From Oxytricha trifallax (Eukaryota; Ciliophora; Spirotrichea; Sporadotrichida; Oxytrichidae), in the NCBI GenBank assembly GCA_000711775.1, contig ARYC01001496.1, positions 1 to 64,000 of the forward strand: a stretch of DNA of 64,000 nucleotides. Direction: 5' to 3'. Below the pieces are notes generated by a model. That model was given only the letters and a program-made list of their open reading frames with translations. It was not told the origin of the DNA and made no database searches. The stretch's first letter is position 1, and every line of letters starts with the position of its first letter. Below, piece by piece: positions 11,706 through 25,200 of the stretch. Position numbers and translations under genes: made by a program.

Positions 11706-12155
11706 CTTTGGACAATTTTTTATCTATCAAAAAATGTTTTTATAGTTTCTTATTATGACTACAACCAATACTATCCAGAGTAATAAAATTATGATGATAA
11801 TTATAAATATTCAAACTCAATATTAAGAGAAGACTGTGAAGTAATTATTGGTTGGCTTAAATTAATAACAGAGTAGTATAAATTCTGAATCTCTTATAAA
11901 TATAATTAAAACTAAATTCAATTTAAGTATTTACAATTCACAATCGCATGGAAGACTAACTCGATTAATTAGAATCCAACTTGTATGCAAATTTCATCTT
12001 TTTCTCTTTTATAAGTTGTTAACCTTGCTTTATTAAATGTTTATTTTTTCATCATAAATTCGATTACTTAATTTGAATTTTGAATATGATTGAATGAGGT
12101 TAAGTTACTGTGAGTAATGAATATATGCTTTTTATTTAGAAACCAATTGCAACAG
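11706..12155. other. Divergent intergenic region
   Basis: About 450 bp between the minus-strand LRR gene and the plus-strand HECT gene. AT-rich; a possible 30-bp intron (GTGAGTAATG to TTTATTTAG, about 12111-12140) lies just before the first good ATG, so a short 5' exon may be missed. Nothing else is seen. Confidence 0.4.
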
Positions 12156-15100
12156 ATGGCTTAGAACTAAATGTTTAACCTGGGCGTCGACAACTATGGG
12201 TGGTAACCCGCTTTCACAGACTACAAACAGATCTTAGAGCAGCTTAAGACTGGAGATGACATGCTGATTAACTCAAATATTCAGTATTATTTATATGATC
12301 TACGAGGGCTTGATTAATTTAAGCAATCAGCTTTCGATGGCTCAAGAAAACACTCTTACAACATTTCCACTCGAGTAGTATGTTCCAGTCTTTATGGACA
12401 TCCTCAAGAAGCCCCCTCTGAGTGATTTAAGCAACGAAAGCAACAGTAAGTTCAGTAAATTTAATCTGTTCTTTTCCAGCAGAAAGTGCAATAGATATCT
12501 TGTCATCAATTCTGTTGTCAAGGAATATTACTCTGTATTAAAGATCAATATTTTTCTCATTATTGTTCTATAATTATTGAATTTCATGTTTTAATATTGT
12601 TTCTTTCAGTGTTTGTCATTCAGTGTCTCACAAATCTCATGGATATTTTAGAATAATATTGTAATTTAATTATATTTTCCCATCAGTTTGGAACACAATT
12701 GTTTAGCATGGGGCAATTAAGAGTATAATTATTTATAATTTAATATTAATTTTGTATTGCTGAAGTTTTGGAAAGAAGCATGGGTTTCATTCATTAAAAT
12801 TTTATTGCAAATTAAAATATTTGATTCTACTCATCTCGATTGACTTGAATGAAGCATGTATAAAATGCTTAGAGAAAATCTCTCTCGAGAATCCTTACGG
12901 AATTCTGACAAGCGGCACTATCGGCTTGTGCTTAAATATGATGGATTTCTTCGAAATTTCAACTTAAAAGCGCATCCTAAACATGATAGTGAACATCAGC
13001 AGACATTCTGCAACTGAGCAAGATTTGAATGATCACATCATCCCCATTATGCCATTCCTCGGCATGCTTCTATAATCCAGAGGAGACCATGCACAGTAGA
13101 AAATTGAAACAGTGTGCAACATAGTTTTGGGTGTCTGTCACAGCATTACAAGATTCTTAAGCCCACACTCTCAATTTGACAAGGTGCAGGCTCAATATGA
13201 GAACATTGGTTAATCTGGCATCATTGATGGTATCCTTCAAAGATTATAGGACTACTGTGTCTTTGACGTTTAACAATAAAATGAACCTAGTCTTATCTAA
13301 CAAACGAAGCCAAAATCTTTGAGTAATCAAGCCATTGAACACATACTTAAGACTTTAACTTTATGTTGCAAGCATTCAATCAATCTGAATATCATGATAG
13401 TGAGCTTTGACATCTTCAGATTAGTCGAACAATTTTTACCTTCATCAGAAGATTTGAAAAACATCCACTTCAACTCAGACAAATTCCCATTCATACTTGA
13501 TACATTGAACTTGATTGATGCCTTACTTCCAGAAAGAGAAGAATCTTTACAAAGTGAAAATGATAAATCAAAACTAGCTTTAGAGCAAGCCAAAAAAGAG
13601 TTCTATTTGCATTCAGAACAATAGAAAGTGCTCTTCATTCATTGAATGTATTTCTATTCTTTTATTAATTGTTAATATGAGTATTTTTATTGCAGAGAAA
13701 ATCCTTCCAAAGGTATTTAGTGTTTATGAGAACAACATCTAGACAATTATGCGTAACAGATCTCTTAGAGTGATTGATAAAATGATTTTACTTTTCGACG
13801 ATGAACTTTTGAATAACTTTATTGAGCCTTATTCCTTTGCTAAATTCATCTACTCAAATTTAAGATCAAAGAGTCCTTCTTAAATCCAGATCTGCTTGTA
13901 AATGATCAGCAAGCTAATGAGGACTAATCCACAGACCTATACTTTACCATTAATGAGAGAGGGTGTAACCACATTTATCAATAAATTAGCATCGAAAGAA
14001 GCTATTCAGTAAGCTCTGGGTATAAACATGGACGAAGTTGAAAAAGTAGTCAACCCATTAGATGATGCCAAAGATAGAGAAGAAGTACTAGCTAGAGCGA
14101 GACAAGTTATACTATAGAGAGGTCTAGACAATTAAGATCATGAGTCATTAGCTCAGTATGAACAGACAATTCAGAAATATTTAGAAGCAACTAGAAAATA
14201 AAGTTCACAGCAACCTGATAAATTGAAAATTGAGCTTGCGGAGAAAATCATTACTATTGCCTCTTCGCTACAAAATAAGTATTTTGAGAATGAAGAATTC
14301 AAGAGTAAACTTAATGAATGGTATGGAGAGGAGTTTAAGCTAATCACTACCCTAAAGAATCTTGCAAATGATATCATCGAAGAATCTAAATAGGAAGTTT
14401 AAAGGTCAAATATTTTACTATGAATTGAGCTAAGATAATGCAAATCATAACCCATTAAAAGTATTTAACTTTGAAAGAGTAAAAGCCTTAATGAAGTAAC
14501 TCGCCGAAGTATTAACAAGCAAGAGACAAGTCATGAACTACGAATTCAAAGAATCAGGATTACTTAAAGCTCTTGACCTCTTCCTTACTAGCAGCCCAAA
14601 ACAAGTCTAACTTTTCATGGAAAAAGAAAAGGTTGGAGAGGAAGTTAAACATTCTGAAGAAATGATGATGAGCTAAATGGCAAGAAATTCCTAAAACATT
14701 AGCAAAAAAGAGGCAAGAGCATTTATACAACGACTTAAGGTCTTCACTCATTTAATATCACGTCTCCAAATTTGATTTTAGAACATTCTTTTTGTTTTTG
14801 TGATTGTATGTTGAATAGTCAAAATGATAAGAAGCCAATCAATGAATTGATTACTTTATGTCACTCTCTCCTTTCTTAAAGCGAAAACTTCCTATTTGAA
14901 TAGCAAGGTGATCCAATGGCTCACCCTTATGGTCAGGGAGGTTTCAGCAACTTCAGTGAAGATCCTAATTAATCAGTTAATGCTTTGAGATAATTGACAA
15001 AAAGAACCAGAGTCAATTTAATTTATGATCCCAAGAAGGCCTTCCTGAAGAAGCAAGAGCCTGTTCAGAAAGATTCTCAAGGTCTCTTAGAACCTCCATC

Positions 15101-18100
15101 TTTATTGACTTCGAAAGCAAACAGCCATCACCCTGCATTTATGCAACTAGGTGGTGCGAGAAGACCAAGTTAAGATGAATAACATTCCAAAGTCTTTATG
15201 AAGAGAAACTTCCTGTTCAATGAACTGCAATAAGTTCTTATATCAGTGGAGTAATGCGCCAGTCTTCACTTACTTGAGGACTTCTTGAGGAACAAGGTGA
15301 GAACAGTTGATGATGTCAAGCAACTAAAAGTACCTACCTCATATTATTCTGCTGGGTTGAAGAAGCCAACTGGATCTATGCCTGAAAGTGCTAAAGTAAT
15401 TATTGATAAAGCACTTCAAAGAGTGAGGTAAATATTCATCAATATTTCAAGTTTATATAATGAAAGTTAATTAATTTATTAAATGATGGAAAATTCTGGA
15501 TCAAAAGATCAACTGAGAGAAGATGCAGATGATTTCGCAAACAGAATATCTGATGATTTAGTAAATTCTTCAGACATTTCAGATTTAGAGCAGCAAGATG
15601 TTCTCAGACATTTGGAAAATCTTATACTACATATGATTGATGAAGTTTATGCAGATCAAGAGTCGCAGTACGATGACATGATGAGAGATGATTTGCTTGC
15701 TGGTGGTCATGGAGATGCTGAAAGAGATTAAAATTAATTATTATTATTCAATGCTTTACGGAAATTAATCTTGAGTTATCAATAAATCAACTTTATGATT
15801 TTAACTTAAATTGTTTATATATATTTTTTCAGCCTATAAGTCTCTGATAAATATTTAGTATAAGATGAAGCTGAGGATAGAGAATTTGAGTAAAAAGTCT
15901 TTGAATATCAGAGAATGATTGAATAATTGCGTGCTCAATTTAGACTTAAGAAGCAAGCTAAGATAGATGCAGAGTAACACACTATTGGGAGAATCACTCA
16001 AAGCCTGCCAGTACTAGAGAAGAGCAAAGGGACTAATGAATAGCCCAATTAATAGTAAGAGGAGCTGAAGTAAAGCCAGCAACCAACTGAAGAGATTTCA
16101 ACTTTGCTAGATACAGAGATGCAGTCGGATGATGTTGTAGAGAAGGAAAAGGTTGTTTAAACATGGCTTGAGGAAATGATAATAATTAAAATATATATCT
16201 ACATTATAATAGGAAATAGATTATGAATAAGTATTCTCAAAATTATTGAGGAAATGAAGGATGAAGAGGAGGAAGAGCAGAAGCAAACAGCCTCCTAAAA
16301 GAGGGAAGATGTGGAGATGACTGACGAAGAAGAGGAAGTGCAAAAGCACATGCTTGAATAACTTCAGAGATCTAGACAACAATTTGAAAAGAATCAGCAA
16401 AGAAGAGAGGTTGAATTAACCGTAGAGGAGTAAGATTTTATATATAATATTTCCCATTCCTTAATATATGATTTCATTTAAGTCATCAAGATTTATTTCA
16501 AATACAAGATGATAACAGCAGCTAAGATCCAGAAAATATTATTGAAAATGTACAATTAATTTTCAATAAAAATTTCAACAAAACAAAAAAAGAGGTATAA
16601 TTTAAATGGCCAAAATTTAGAGTTTCTACTCTAAAATAAAATTTCAGTTCAATAAATAAATAAAATTTTATTCCTTATATTTTGACTGTTTTCAATTAAA
16701 AATTATGATCTAACAATCGATAGAAATTAATTCAAATTTCTTATAATATTTATATATGATAGTATCATGATTTTATTGCATAAAATATTTGATAATTTTA
16801 AGCTATTATAATTTATTAAAAGGTTTAATTTTCAAATTATTAAATAATAATGAATATTTTCTCTTATTAAATTCATTTGAGTAATAAAGAAACTCTCTAA
16901 ATGGATTTGGACGATCTCATAAAGGCATCTGGAGACGATATTGAATTCGAATTCTATTTCATGGGACAGCTGATCCAGCAAAACTAAACTATCTACGAAA
17001 TCTTCAAGCAAGCTGAAGCCAGACAGACCCACCAGGAACAACAAATTTTAGGATTTAGTGCTCCATTTGGTGGCAACAGTGGACTTGGTGGCTATGGAAG
17101 TAGCAAAGAAAGCACAAATATCTACTTCTTAATCAAAGATAAGAGAGATGAGATTTAGTTGTCTAGAAAAGACAGTCTTCTTGAGTTCTCACAGAGAAGA
17201 GAGAGGACTAGAAGTGAGGCTGTTAATGACATTTCAGTCAGTGCAGTTAACTCAATAGTGCAACAATTGATTGAGAAGGAATTCTAGGTATTCAACTAAG
17301 AATCTTTGTTCAAGTAAACTTTTAAATATCAAAGACTTATATTATTTTACTTTAGAAAGTACCTTTACAAAAGTGCAGAAAAGCAATAGGAAATGAAACA
17401 ATTAGAATCATCGCTGAAGATCCTTAAAGTTATGCATTTTGTTTGCAAAAACATCCAGCTATTCTCAAACTAAGGAATAAAGTTCATCATAAACTCTAAT
17501 GAGTTATTTGAAGAACAGAAAGATGATATGTTTAGTGATTTGAGCTTACAGATCGGAATCTCATAATTACACTAGAATGTTTTCCATCACCACAAGCTAG
17601 ACTCTTATATCCTGAAGAGTATTCAAGATCCCTATGCTTTGATAGGAGGTGCTATATCTGACACATTGCAGTAAATCTTCAAGAACTGTCCATTCTTGTT
17701 CCCATTCCAGACCAGACAACTTTTCTTCAAATTGATATCATTCATAGGTTCTATCGATATGAACAGAAGTATATACTTTTTGAGATAGTTCTTGAAATAG
17801 AAATTGGGCAAGCTACCTCCTGAAGATAAAAACTCTGCTGTAAAATTCCAGAAATAAAAAATCATAGTCGATCGTAATCGCTTAATTGATTCAGCATTTA
17901 GCTTAATCAAGTAAATCAATAAGAGAGCTTTCTTAGAAATATAGTATAAAGATGAAATTGGAACAGGATTAGGTCCAACTCTAGAGTTCTATTGCTTGAT
18001 TTCAAATGATATTAAGAACGTAGAATTGCTTATGAATGGTCAAAAATAATCAATCTGGAGAAGAAACATGATAGATAACAGCTTGTTCCCAGCTCCAATC

Positions 18101-19126
18101 AGCGTTCATTCAATAAAAACGGAAGAGCTTTAAAAGATATATGAGATTTTCAGATTGACAGGAGTTATGATGGCAAAGAGTATCAGTGATGATAGATTAA
18201 TTGATCTGCCAATATCTTCTCTTCTTTGGGACTTGCTCCTTGGAAAAAAGATGAGTATTTTTGATTTAGAAAGAATAGACAGAGATTTCTTTAAGGTATT
18301 TGCTGAATTACAACAACTTGCAAATTAAAAGAAAGAACTTGATAAATAAGTATTTATGGATCCTGAATCAAAAATGAGACAGTTGAATACGTTAAGGACT
18401 TCCCAAGGTGCTATAAAAAAAATTTATATTTTGTTTTTGTTGCAAAAGTAGAGGACCTATCTCTTGTATTCTTGCTACCTGGCTACGAAAATATAGAGCT
18501 AAAGCAAAACGGTAGAAACACAGATGTTAACTTGGATAATGTATAAGAGTACATTGATTTAGTGATGCATCACTAATTCCACGAATCTGTTAAGATTCAA
18601 ATTCAAGCTTTCAAGAAGGGCTTTAATTCTATCTTCCCACTTGAAACTTTGAAACCTTTCTCTACTTAATATGAGTTAGAGGATATGATTTGCGGAGTTT
18701 AGCGTAATGATGAAGACTGGACAAACACTCAAAAACTATTCCAAAATGTAATACCAGCTCACGGTTATCACTCAAAATCGCAAGAGTACATGAACTTCAT
18801 TATGTTTATGAGTTAACTTGATCATGAAAAGAGGAGAAAGTTCTTGAGATTCGTAACCGGTAGTCCAAGATTACCAAATGGAGGCTTCTCTTCACTCGAT
18901 CCTAAACTTACAGTAGTATTAAAGAAACCATTAAATCCTAAAGAAAGCCCAGATGATATCTTGCCATCAGTTATGACTTGTCAAAACTATATCAAGCTGC
19001 CAAGTTATAAGTAAATAAAGTATTATATATTAAAAACAATATTTTTAATACAGCTCATTCGAAAAATTGATTGAGAGGTTCGAAATGGCGTTTAATGAGG
19101 GAACTAACAACTTTACTCTTAGTTGA
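12156..19126 (+). CDS. UFD4/TRIP12-type HECT E3 ubiquitin-protein ligase
   Basis: N-terminal armadillo-like repeats are visible from 12315 ([17 protein letters not shown]) to about 13600, matching the TRIP12/UFD4 repeat block. A middle region (about 13700-15430) includes [17 protein letters not shown], and a block at 16990 ([18 protein letters not shown]) matches the region before HECT. The HECT domain runs from about 17940 ([15 protein letters not shown]) to the end; the catalytic cysteine lies in [13 protein letters not shown] and the protein ends NFTLS-TGA. These enzymes add ubiquitin chains to N-degron and UFD substrates. Several introns are seen (for example 18410-18450, and before 19053). 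An IES is at 16180-16257, and inserts around 12450-12840 and 16440-16880 are not fully resolved. Start chosen at the ATG giving MAQNQMFNLG. Confidence 0.85.
16180..16257. other. IES (78 bp), pointer GAGGAAATGA
   Basis: The 10-bp direct repeat GAGGAAATGA occurs at 16170-16179 and 16248-16257. Joining through one copy gives [15 protein letters not shown] in one frame, whereas the insert itself reads into a TGA. No GT...AG borders fit. Confidence 0.9.
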
Positions 19127-19223
19127 AAAACTAAAGATTAAAACCCTAGAGTACTTTATTCTGTAAAATTTATTTTATTTTAAAAGCTTAAATTTTCATC
19201 TACTTTCATCAATTAATCATTTA
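19127..19223. other. Short spacer between the HECT gene and the scrambled USP locus
   Basis: Only 97 bp separate the TGA of the HECT gene from the inverted pointer of the USP gene. AT-rich, no feature seen. Confidence 0.5.
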
Positions 19224-19237
19224 ATTAATTATTTCTC
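19224..19237 (-). other. Pointer of the inverted junction, 5' copy
   Basis: The plus strand reads ATTAATTATTTCTC, the reverse complement of the pointer at 29163-29176. Beyond it the minus-strand frame meets a TGA within a few codons, so the coding segment must leave here. Confidence 0.9.
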
Positions 19238-22200
19238 CTGTAACAAACTTCTTTAATGCATCATGAATATACTTAAATATTACCTTTTTTGGAAATAAAG
19301 TATTATGATTAATAGTTTAGTTTTCTAGTTTTTGACTTCTAGAGACAAATTGTAGAAATTATCCTTGCTCTATCTCAGATTACCACAGTTTTTACAGATC
19401 ATAAGTGAGCAAGTGGAACCTTAAAAGATGTTATTCAATAAATATTTTTAACTAGTTTGATCCAGTAATCTCTCTATCCTATCGAAGGCAAGATTTAGGA
19501 ATTCTTAAGTATCTTGTTATACTCTTACGTTAGTTGGTTAACCAGCAAAATCTTTGAAACTGAAGCAAAAATCTCTAGGATCATAATCTTATCTCTCTGA
19601 TAACTCTAGAAATCCCATGAATTTTATGAGCTAATGAAGCATGTTATCATCAACTTGTCTTCCTTCAAAGGGCATCAAGTTTTCTTGTTAGTTGTCTTAA
19701 GTTGCCATTAAGCAGTATCTAAAAGCAGGTATGTGGAAGAACTGTTAAATCATAGAACTCATATAGCAAATGCATCCTAGATTTCTTATACCACAGAAAC
19801 CATGGAAACTTCTTCCTTCACTTCTTGGTGCGTAGTTTGGTCTCTTTGGCTTTTGTACTTTTTAGACTAAGGGATTCAAGTAGTTTTGAATAATTTCTGG
19901 GATAAGCTACACATGATTTTCACAAAGTTTCTTAAGTAATCCAAATGCAGCAAATCTTGAATCAGTTGAAAGGCATTTGTTTAGGAATGGCTTTTCATGC
20001 TCATCATGCTTTGTATCTTTTTGAATTTAGACCCAAAAAAAGCTTTAAAAGCTTATTCTTTGAAGTATAATAATATATTATGATTTTTTATTGAATTTTG
20101 ACTATTCGAATTTTTTAAAATTTGAGATATTGTTTAAGTTTATATTTTGAGATAATAATTTTAGTATTTATGCAGAATTTCGCTTAATTTTACAAAAATA
20201 TAAAGACAAGTTGTAAATAATGATTAAATTTGAAAATTGTGTTTTGTATTAAATATTATTAGCATAAGATTATTTATGAAAAAGATAAATGGAAAATCTA
20301 TTTGAAAAAATTTAAACTCAAATTATTGCACTTATTTTTTATTTAGAGCAATTTTTATTCTATTAATAAAATGCGTTGTTTCTAATAGCTACACTCTATA
20401 GTTGTATTACTAATTTTTGAAATACCGAGATTGATTTTAAATATATATTTATTATACCACTTATTATAATCTGTAATTTAGAAACTAATTTGTTTATATC
20501 TATCACATTTTATATTGTAAAGTTAATAAAATTCAAATTAAATGAATAAAATATTATGGACCTATTAATTATCCTTGTGGTTTGAATGTGTTAATCAATA
20601 GCGTTAATATCAAAACAGAATAAGCACTTTTCAATTATATAATTTAAGAGGCATCTGCTTTCTTCTAAGTCAAGCACTTATGGCTCATTCTTAATTATTT
20701 CTTCAATGGTATTTATGATTCCCATCAAATTAGTATCTTCAAGATATTTGTTCTTTACTTCTCTAGACTCATAATCCATCTAATATAAAAGTTATAAAGA
20801 GAGCCATAATGTAATAAGTTTAAGTCTGAAGTCTGACAATAAATTCATGTAAGATCTCTCTGGTATCGAATATTTCCCTAAACTCAAGATTTCTATTTTT
20901 CTTGCTTTCAAAATACTTCTCAAGCAGCACTTTAAGTAAAGTGAAGAATTGTTTACTCTCCTTAGATCTCAAATCAGTTAATACTATATTCTTGAGCAGC
21001 ACCCTCAACAAGAAAAGATATGGTGCCTCTGAGAGTGTTTGCATTTTAATGTTCAGGAATAAGAATTTCAAACCTTCAAGCATGTAGCTTCTAATTGTGA
21101 AATTCACACATAGTAAACCTTGATCTATTATCTTCTCAATAGTACTCAAAGTTCCATTTTAAGTTGATTGATACTGGTCATCAATTATAGTTTGGAGCAT
21201 GTCCTAATTGTAAATTATCATGGAAATCCAGAGATAGAAAGCTGTTTGGATGTTGGACATGTCATCTGATACCAACTTGTCCTTCTTTTTTAAAATCATA
21301 AGAATCATAGAGAGGATTTGCTCTTAGAATTCCTTGAAATTAATGGAGTCTATAATTCTTTGACCGAGGTCCCCTTGAAGTATATTGATTAATGGCTTGA
21401 ATTAACAAAAATTATAAAAATAAATGAATTGACATTTAGAGTGATAAAATTTACTGAATAAAAAAGTTTGATAATTTAAAATAGACAATTTATGATTTAA
21501 ATTGTATTTTATTTCCTTTTTGCTAGAAAATAATAATTCATAATATTAATATATCATAGAATTTAATTAATTATCCTTTATACTACTTTTTTAAATAATT
21601 TATGTCAAATATAAGAATAATATGTTTTACTTTGAATGTTTGTTCAAGATCTTCTTGGTCTGCCTATAATTTAAAAGTTTGATAATTTAATTATATAGTA
21701 TTATATTATATATTTGAGATTTCTTAATGGCAGCTTGCTATTGATTTGATGACAAATTAGCAGAGGTTTGATTTTAATTCTGATTAACGAAGGGAACCTG
21801 TACATTCAAAACTAAAGTTTTTTTATGTATATAGTAATTAATTTATATATAATTTTGTTAAAAAATATAAAATTTAAGATTATTATTTTCCTTTGCAAAA
21901 AAGAATTAACTATTAATTTATTTTTATTAGGTTAGAAATAATTGATTCTGTTATGATTTTACCATAATTAAGATGAATGAATATAAAAATATAAAAATTT
22001 TCATCTATCAAATTGACCAAAAATTAATGAGAATCGTAACGATTATTCTTTACGAACATATAAAACTCAAGGTAAGTGTTAATTGAATTTTAGGAATCCT
22101 TAAGTTTATATATTAATAATAAATTTTACGGAGAGTTAAACTTCTATAGTGATCGTGATTCCTCCTTTAAAATTGGCATTAAGATATTTCTTAATACTAA

Positions 22201-25200
22201 AAAGAACTTACTATTCTAATAATTTTAATAGAAATTTTTCTTTTATTATAAGCAGTAAACATTTTAAAACAAAATGATTTCTAAATAATTCCATTAACTT
22301 AGTTAACTATAATCAAAAAATTATATATTTTTTTTAATTATACTTTATTTCTAAATTTTTATTATATAAAGATTTTTTATTAATATCAAATAACTTTTCT
22401 GAAAATAACTATTTTACAAGTAAATTGCATTCATATTAAATTTTATCTTGATTGCTATTTCAACACTTTTTCCTTACATTTAAATTATTATTATTCCTTG
22501 AATTTTTATAGAAGTCATTAAATTATATAAAAAATCATGACAATTTAAATTAATTTAAAATTAATATATTTTCATTCTTCTCATTTAATGAAGAATTAAT
22601 CAATTTCAATTATAAGTTCCTCAATAAAATAAATTCAAATGATAGAGGAAAAAAAGAAATCTAATATAAGGTTGTCGTGTTATATACATTAAAATATTAG
22701 GGATCTTTCAAAAAATTTTCAATAAAAATAATTTACTGGAATACCATAATCCTCCTTCTTAAAGTTATAAATTATAGCATGAATTTGATTTAGTAATCAA
22801 AATCAAATCTAAAAAAAGCTTAATAGTTTTCCCATTATATTTTGATTCTGGTTGGATGAATCATTATTGAACAAAGCTTTCTCAAGATCAACGAGATCTT
22901 GGTTGTAAAGTACTACTTCTTCTTGTTTCTAGCTCATCTTTCTAGTCAACTCCATAGTAAGTTCAGCAGATGAGGAATTTCCCATAAATGAAGACATCAA
23001 CAAAATTTTCATGAACTTAATAGTAGAGTTTAAGCAATCTCTTTGAGCTTTGTTGCTAAATACTTCATTCTCTGGTTTTTGCTTTGCTACTTCCACTAAT
23101 TTAAGTAAGAATTGTTGAAGTACCTTAAAACCATCATTTGAGACAAAGCTTTAGATAAAGCTATTTCTTAACTCCTAAACTTCATCAAGTGAGTTGGCAC
23201 CAAGATACTGAGCGATTTCAAAATCAGGAATGATGTAATCGGTCACTTTATCTGTTACAATATGCCCCTTGAAATTTTCGATTGTCTCCTTATTTCTGAC
23301 ATTACTTGAAATTATGTTTGAAGAACCATTGTTGTTGTTTGATCCACTAATAATTGGTAATGACGGTCCTATGAATGGGATTTCTGAACCTTAGAGTGGT
23401 GGAGCATCAGGGATACCAGTTCTCTAATTAACCATGTCAGGACCATTTGGAAGAGGGATAGCTCCAGACTCAGGAGCAGCACTTTATTTCTCTCTAGACT
23501 ATTCATTTAAGTTATCTGATTAGTACTGTCTACTATCAATATTGCTGTTGCTTGCACTGTTGTTTGTATTATCTAGAACTGGGAAGCCACTGTTATATTC
23601 CTGATTCTCTAAATAAAAACATCTTACTTCTTGATGTCTTAACTGAGAATACTCATAAACCATTGAATCTAAAATCTGAAGGCTGTAAAGTAGCTTATGC
23701 ACTGAGGTTTCTTCTATGATTTCCGTCAGACCAGTCAGTGATAACAACTTTGCATAAATGTATGGGTTTGTTCTTAACTAACCTAAGAATGTCCATAAAT
23801 CGTCTTGTCCAAGGTGGCCAAGCTTATCAAACAATTTGAACAGTTCGTTGAAGATGTCCTAATCAGCTGAGAGTTTATATCTTGGTAGAATTGAGGGGTC
23901 TTTGATTTCATTTGGATCATCGACTGATTACTGTTTAGATTCAGGTTTAAGATTGGGTCCTATACCATTGTAAACTAAAATTACAGTATTTATTAATAGG
24001 TTAATAGTTTAACAATATTTTATTTATATTGTAATAAATTTAGTAATAAATTGATTTTGTTGCAATTTAAGATTAGCTATTTATATATCTGAAATGTAAT
24101 GATTAAGTTTATTTATGGGATTTTTCATTTATATCTATAATTTTTTTATCTTTAAAGTATACCTTTAAAATAATGATAGATTCAACAATCTTAAAAAAAG
24201 TGATTATCTTGTCAATATGAAATCTAAGCGAATTTCTTTCACATTTTTAGGGTATATATATTTTAAGACATCAGCAGTCTATATTAAATTTTATATTTAA
24301 TTTTTTCATATTTTATTAAGTGAGAATTCAATTAAATGAAAATAATCTATTAAACTTTTTAGCATAAATATTAATATTATTGTTGATATTTGAAGAAATC
24401 TAATAATTTATTCAAAATTTTTAAATATATTGATGATAAATTATTATCTGAGCAAATTATTTATTGAGGAGTAAATTTAAAAATACATTTAATTAATATA
24501 GTTTTTTTAGGTTTTTAAATTATGACTTAAGTTGCTCCATACAAGGTCTGGCTTTGCAATAGATCTATCCTTATAGAATTCAACGAATTCCTCTTTAGTG
24601 ATCCTGCCATCTATGTCTTTGTCATATTCATTGAATAGTCTGACAACTCTTGGGTCTTGTATTGAAACGGTCTAATCAAGAGTAGAACCCCTGATGAAAT
24701 CCACGCAATTCTCTGGAGTCATAGTGCCATCCTCAGATGCATATTTATCAAACCAACTTTCGAATATGGCTCTAGCCTCAGGAACCAGTTCTTTCTTCTT
24801 ATTGACAAGCAGCACTCTTGGCATGGAGATGTCTGGCTTTCTTTGTGCATTGATCATTTCATAAGCATCAAATCTGAAATCTTTGAGCAATGTAGCATTA
24901 TCAGCATCAGTTATGGCCTTCTTCTTGGAGTCCAATCTGTTCAAATTCAATCTGAGAGGACTGATCTTGATCTTCTCTGCGACTATTTTCTTCACTTGCC
25001 ACACTGTCATGTTTGAGTAAACATTCAGGAGGATGTACTTTGGAGTGGCTTTGTTGTTTGTGACTATGTTTTGAATCATTATGTTCTCAACGAAGAGGCC
25101 TTTTTAGATTCCTGAGTGAGGCTTCATATCTCCAGTCCCATTTTTAGTTAAAGTGTATAATAAATATAATGAAATTTTTCTCTGAATCTGCAAAGAAGGA

